Shown piece after piece: positions 5,473 to 7,157 of a stretch of 7,157 bases of DNA. The notes under the pieces were generated by a model. The model was not told where the DNA came from, made no database searches, and saw nothing but the letters and a program-made list of their open reading frames with translations. The first letter of the stretch is position 1; each line of letters opens with the position of its first letter. Origin of the DNA: Candidatus Uhrbacteria bacterium. GTDB taxonomy: Bacteria; Patescibacteriota; Patescibacteriia; UBA9934; GWF2-40-263. Made by a program: the position numbers and the translations under genes. The DNA lies in assembly GCA_016208545.1 (NCBI GenBank), contig JACQXU010000015.1:1-7157 (forward strand), written 5' to 3'.

Positions 5473-5883
5473 CTATTTCTTTCTTCGTTGTGGAAAATAT
5501 TTTCTCTGTTGCGCTTGCGATTCTTCATGTGCACGACGTTCTGGAACAGTGCGTCCGATGAAACGCCATAAAAAGAAACACCAAACAACAAGTCCAACAA
5601 GCCACAATAAATACCAAAATCGCGCGCCAAAAAGTCGGATCTGTTCAAAGCTAAAAAAATATAAAAGTGCGCCAAGAATTCCCATTGTTACAAACATTGT
5701 CGCAACGCGATCGCCAAATTCACGCAAGTGACGTTCTTTGTCTGTATTTGAAGACGCGACTCTTGCGGCAATTCCAAACACAAAAATAAGAATGAATAAA
5801 CCAAAAATAATTTTTCCGGATGTCCCGCCGACAGAAGCAGGTTGAATTGTTAACCAATATGAAGGGTTTAGAAATAGGGGCAT
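5473..5883 (-). CDS. Small three-helix membrane protein of CPR type
   Basis: A 136-residue protein with three predicted membrane helices at about 23-44 (IIFGLFILIFVFGIAARVA), 60-79 (VATMFVTMGILGALLYFFS) and 87-109 (ARFWYLLWLVGLVVWCFFLW). They are separated by a charged loop (NTDKERHLREFGDR) and followed by a basic, disordered-looking tail (RRAHEESQAQQRKYFPQRRKK). I recognise it as a style of conserved hypothetical membrane protein in Patescibacteria, but no function is known and none is implied by motifs. It ends one base before yraN, so the two are almost certainly co-transcribed. A plausible promoter lies 18-46 bases upstream of its start. Confidence 0.8.
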   Translation of the reverse strand: MPLFLNPSYWLTIQPASVGGTSGKIIFGLFILIFVFGIAARVASSNTDKERHLREFGDRVATMFVTMGILGALLYFFSFEQIRLFGARFWYLLWLVGLVVWCFFLWRFIGRTVPERRAHEESQAQQRKYFPQRRKK

Positions 5884-5900
5884 AGGGTTGTAGTAAAAGA

Positions 5901-5929
5901 AAGATAAAGAAAAACGGGAAGTTCGTCAA
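5901..5929 (-). promoter_or_regulatory. Candidate sigma70-type promoter before the three-helix protein
   Basis: On the minus strand TTGACG (5929-5924) and TATCTT (5906-5901) are separated by exactly 17 bases, and the -10 box ends 17 bases before the ATG at 5883. The -35 box matches consensus at five of six positions and the -10 at four. It would allow the block from here to the ligase gene to be transcribed apart from the two upstream genes. Confidence 0.45.
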
Positions 5930-5943
5930 CACCATTTCGTAAA

Positions 5944-6495
5944 CTATACTTTAAAAATCAATCCCCAGTGCTGTGGACCTGCTGAAAACTCTTCAAAAAA
6001 CTTAAAACCGCGAGAAAGGAATAATTTTTTGACCGATTCTGAATCAACACGCCGTTTTTCATCAACGACGATTGATCCTGTGCCTGTCTGCCAGTCAACC
6101 ACAAGTACGCGGCCGTTTGGACGAAGAAGTCTCTTTGCTTCATCAAGCGGCACAGAGTTGTGCATCAACACTCGCGCAATATTCACAAACGAAATCAAAT
6201 GCAAAGACGTAGCTGGAATTTTTACGCCGCCAGGTCGCTCAAAGTCGCCCCAAACAGTTTGAATATTTGCAACACCTTCAAGTTGCGCGCGGCTTTTAAT
6301 TGACTGAAGAGCACTTTTCAAAATATCAACGGCATAAACTTTTCCAACAGGACCGACGATAAGCGCCGCTGGCAAAACAAAATGCCCAAGGGTTCCTGAC
6401 CCAAAATCTGCATAATGCATGTCTAAAGAAAGTCCGGCTGAGCGCAGAAGTGCCTCTGAATCAAGAAGCGCGCGGCCGGAAGGAATAGCTGGCAT
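5944..6495 (-). CDS. Class I SAM-dependent methyltransferase
   Basis: A 183-residue Rossmann-type methyltransferase. Motif I is YADFGSGTLGHF (28-39), a glycine-rich S-adenosylmethionine loop; the acidic residue after the second strand is in VYAVDILKSAL (53-63, D57); WGDFE (82-86) is the adenine-side strand; and LRPNGRVLVVDWQ (124-136) fits the post-motif III strand. The N-terminus, PSGRALLDSEALLRSAGL, has the short lead-in helix usual for this CPR methyltransferase group. The substrate cannot be told; similar small enzymes act on proteins, lipids, quinones or small molecules. It ends 60 bases before the three-helix membrane protein and begins 38 bases after the preceding gene, over a tandem-repeat leader with no ribosome site. 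Confidence 0.88.
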   Translation of the reverse strand: MPAIPSGRALLDSEALLRSAGLSLDMHYADFGSGTLGHFVLPAALIVGPVGKVYAVDILKSALQSIKSRAQLEGVANIQTVWGDFERPGGVKIPATSLHLISFVNIARVLMHNSVPLDEAKRLLRPNGRVLVVDWQTGTGSIVVDEKRRVDSESVKKLFLSRGFKFFEEFSAGPQHWGLIFKV

Positions 6496-6505
6496 AATTA
6501 AAAAG

Positions 6506-6537
6506 GGTTATAAGGTTATAGGGTTATAGGGTTTTAG
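6506..6537 (+). repeat. Octamer array GGTTATAG, four copies
   Basis: GGTTATAA, GGTTATAG, GGTTATAG and GGTTTTAG follow each other in register, with a degenerate GTGTGGGT after them. The array fills the junction between the small membrane protein (its TAA at 6534-6536 is inside the last copy) and the methyltransferase gene. Confidence 0.88.
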
Positions 6538-6785
6538 GTGTGGGTTAAAAGTTTTGCAATGCTTGTTAGAACATCTGAAATTACGTTCGTGGCGATAAAA
6601 ATTCCGATGAATGTAACGAAAACACCCAGAAGTTTGTAAAAAAATCGAGTTCCGCCCGGGCCAAACTTTGCTTCGGCAAAAGGAACTTCTCCAAACCATT
6701 CAAGTAAGACATCGGTTTTTTTAACCATGTAAAAACCAATGATCATAATAATTAGTCCAAAAGGGATACGAAAAAATGGGGACAT
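6534..6785 (-). CDS. Small two-helix membrane protein
   Basis: An 83-residue protein with two hydrophobic helices at about 6-21 (RIPFGLIIMIIGFYMV) and 49-69 (YKLLGVFVTFIGIFIATNVIS). They are joined by a loop KKTDVLLEWFGEVPFAEAKF with GPGGTRFF ahead of the second helix. The regular composition and first position in the gene block support a real gene; small proteins of this look are frequent in CPR genomes, but I cannot assign a function. Its last residues (THT) and stop are formed by the edge of the octamer repeat. A -10-like box lies only 11 bases before the ATG, so the mRNA may be leaderless or nearly so. Confidence 0.75.
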   Translation of the reverse strand: MSPFFRIPFGLIIMIIGFYMVKKTDVLLEWFGEVPFAEAKFGPGGTRFFYKLLGVFVTFIGIFIATNVISDVLTSIAKLLTHT

Positions 6786-6795
6786 ACTTATTCTA

Positions 6796-6801
6796 AGTCT
6801 A
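6796..6801 (-). promoter_or_regulatory. Candidate extended -10 box of the minus-strand gene block
   Basis: The minus strand reads TGTTAGACT, that is TAGACT with an upstream TG, ending 11 bases before the ATG at 6785. A weak -35 candidate (TTTTCA or TTTCAA) lies 16-17 bases upstream. If used, the leader would be only about 4 bases long. It is back to back with the tRNA promoter. Confidence 0.4.
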
Positions 6802-6817
6802 ACATAAAATGAACGGC

Positions 6818-6846
6818 TTGAAAATATTGAAAGTATTATCTATACT
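6818..6846 (+). promoter_or_regulatory. Sigma70-type promoter of tRNA-Leu
   Basis: TTGAAA (6818-6823) and TATACT (6841-6846) are separated by exactly 17 bases, close to consensus in both boxes. Transcription would begin at about 6853, some 8 bases before the mature tRNA 5' end. Confidence 0.75.
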
Positions 6847-6860
6847 GCTTTCACATTCAT

Positions 6861-6946
6861 GCGCGGGTGGCGAAATGGTATACGCGCCAGCTTGAGGGGC
6901 TGGTGGGCGCAAGCCCTTGGAGGTTCAAGTCCTCTCCCGCGCACCA
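6861..6946 (+). tRNA. tRNA-Leu (anticodon GAG)
   Basis: An 86-base class II tRNA. Acceptor strands GCGCGGG (6861-6867) and CCCGCGC (6936-6942) pair fully, followed by discriminator A and an encoded CCA (6944-6946). The D arm has a GCG/CGC stem with a GG-containing loop. The anticodon stem is CCAGC/GCTGG with loop TTGAGGG, anticodon GAG at 6894-6896, reading CUC and CUU. A long variable arm (GGGC-GCAA-GCCC) marks a leucine/serine-type class II tRNA, and GAG assigns it to leucine. The T arm loop is TTCAAGT. The encoded CCA means no tail addition is needed for the first maturation. Confidence 0.97.
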
Positions 6947-6957
6947 ATAAGGAACTC

Positions 6958-6981
6958 AACTGCTTTTTGAGCAGTTTTTTT
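6958..6981 (+). terminator. Intrinsic terminator after tRNA-Leu
   Basis: AACTGCT (6958-6964) pairs with AGCAGTT (6970-6976) around the loop TTTTG, and the stem runs into a string of T (6975-6981). It lies 11 bases after the CCA end and is a typical rho-independent terminator for the tRNA transcript. Confidence 0.85.
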
Positions 6982-7006
6982 GTTGTACATAAAAACAAAC
7001 AGTATT

Positions 7007-7157
7007 ATGCTTATCACAAGTTTTTTGAAACTTTCTCAAAATGAATTCAAAAAACGCAGAAAACAAAACAAGCTTGTTTTGAGTTTGATCGGAATGTCGA
7101 ACACCGGTAAAACTTTCTGGTCACACAAGATGATGGACGTCGGATTTTATCACGTCA
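7007..7157 (+). CDS. P-loop NTP-binding protein, 5' part only (runs off the right edge)
   Basis: Fifty codons from an ATG at 7007 run open to the end of the window. After a basic N-terminal stretch (SQNEFKKRRKQNKL) comes a hydrophobic strand and a Walker A motif, LVLSLIGMSNTGKTFWSHKM, with GMSNTGKT fitting GxxxxGK[ST]. The following GFYHV looks like the entry to a second strand. This form is typical of small shikimate-kinase-like or AAA-type P-loop kinases, but too little remains to choose. The start is uncertain: there is no ribosome site, a -10-like TATTAT (7003-7008) overlaps the ATG, and a TTG at 7025 is in frame. Confidence 0.65.
   Translation, partial: MLITSFLKLSQNEFKKRRKQNKLVLSLIGMSNTGKTFWSHKMMDVGFYHV

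Noticed and set aside
5472..5675. N-terminal extension of YraN by 68 residues
   Set aside because: It overlaps the three-helix membrane protein gene in another frame and does not resemble the family; the normal YraN N-terminus begins at 5471.
6506..6537. Telomere-like repeat (GGTTATAG resembles TTAGGG)
   Set aside because: It is a short array at an internal operon junction, one of several unrelated units in the window, with nothing to suggest a replicon end.
6859..7044. Plus-strand open frame of 61 codons across the tRNA gene
   Set aside because: It is the translation of tRNA-Leu and its terminator; no protein is supported there.

Overview
The window looks like a chromosomal segment of a Patescibacterium (Candidate Phyla Radiation), most likely from the Parcubacteria/Paceibacteria side. 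The grounds are moderate GC with AT-rich spacers, short-form proteins (243-residue YidC, 122-residue YraN), several small membrane proteins of a CPR type, tightly packed genes, and no recognisable Shine-Dalgarno sequence before any start. TGA is used as a stop (nusA and the nucleotidyltransferase-like gene), which argues against the TGA=Gly code of Gracilibacteria/Absconditabacteria. The lineage call is inference from gene style; no rRNA is present.

Layout. Nine genes from about 6785 down to 428 lie on the minus strand and read right to left: a small two-helix membrane protein, a SAM-dependent methyltransferase, a three-helix membrane protein, YraN, a four-helix-bundle (S23/IVP family) protein, NusA, YidC, a nucleotidyltransferase-like protein and an O-antigen ligase/polymerase-type membrane protein. 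Junctions are short or overlapping, so this is probably one or a few operons, with a candidate internal promoter before the three-helix protein. The block ends in an A/T-rich hairpin that overlaps the last codons of the ligase gene. Beyond it lie a perfect 38-bp palindrome, a second hairpin with a T-run, and the 5' part of an unrecognised minus-strand gene that leaves the window at base 1. On the right, diverging on the plus strand, are tRNA-Leu(GAG) with a near-consensus promoter and its own terminator, then the 5' end of a P-loop (GMSNTGKT) protein that runs off the window.

Functionally the block mixes core information-processing and envelope functions (transcription factor NusA, membrane insertase YidC, nuclease-fold YraN) with an envelope-polysaccharide-type enzyme and small membrane proteins. 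It is not the classical rimP-nusA-infB or rnpA-yidC-jag order.

The most unusual part is in the spacers. Four gene junctions consist almost wholly of degenerate short tandem repeats, each junction with its own 7-9 bp unit, running from at or inside the upstream gene's last codons to within a few to about 17 bases of the next start. The four-helix-bundle gene is bracketed by two arrays of the same heptamer family (AAGNNAG) in inverted orientation, a layout that suggests a small mobile or structured-RNA unit.
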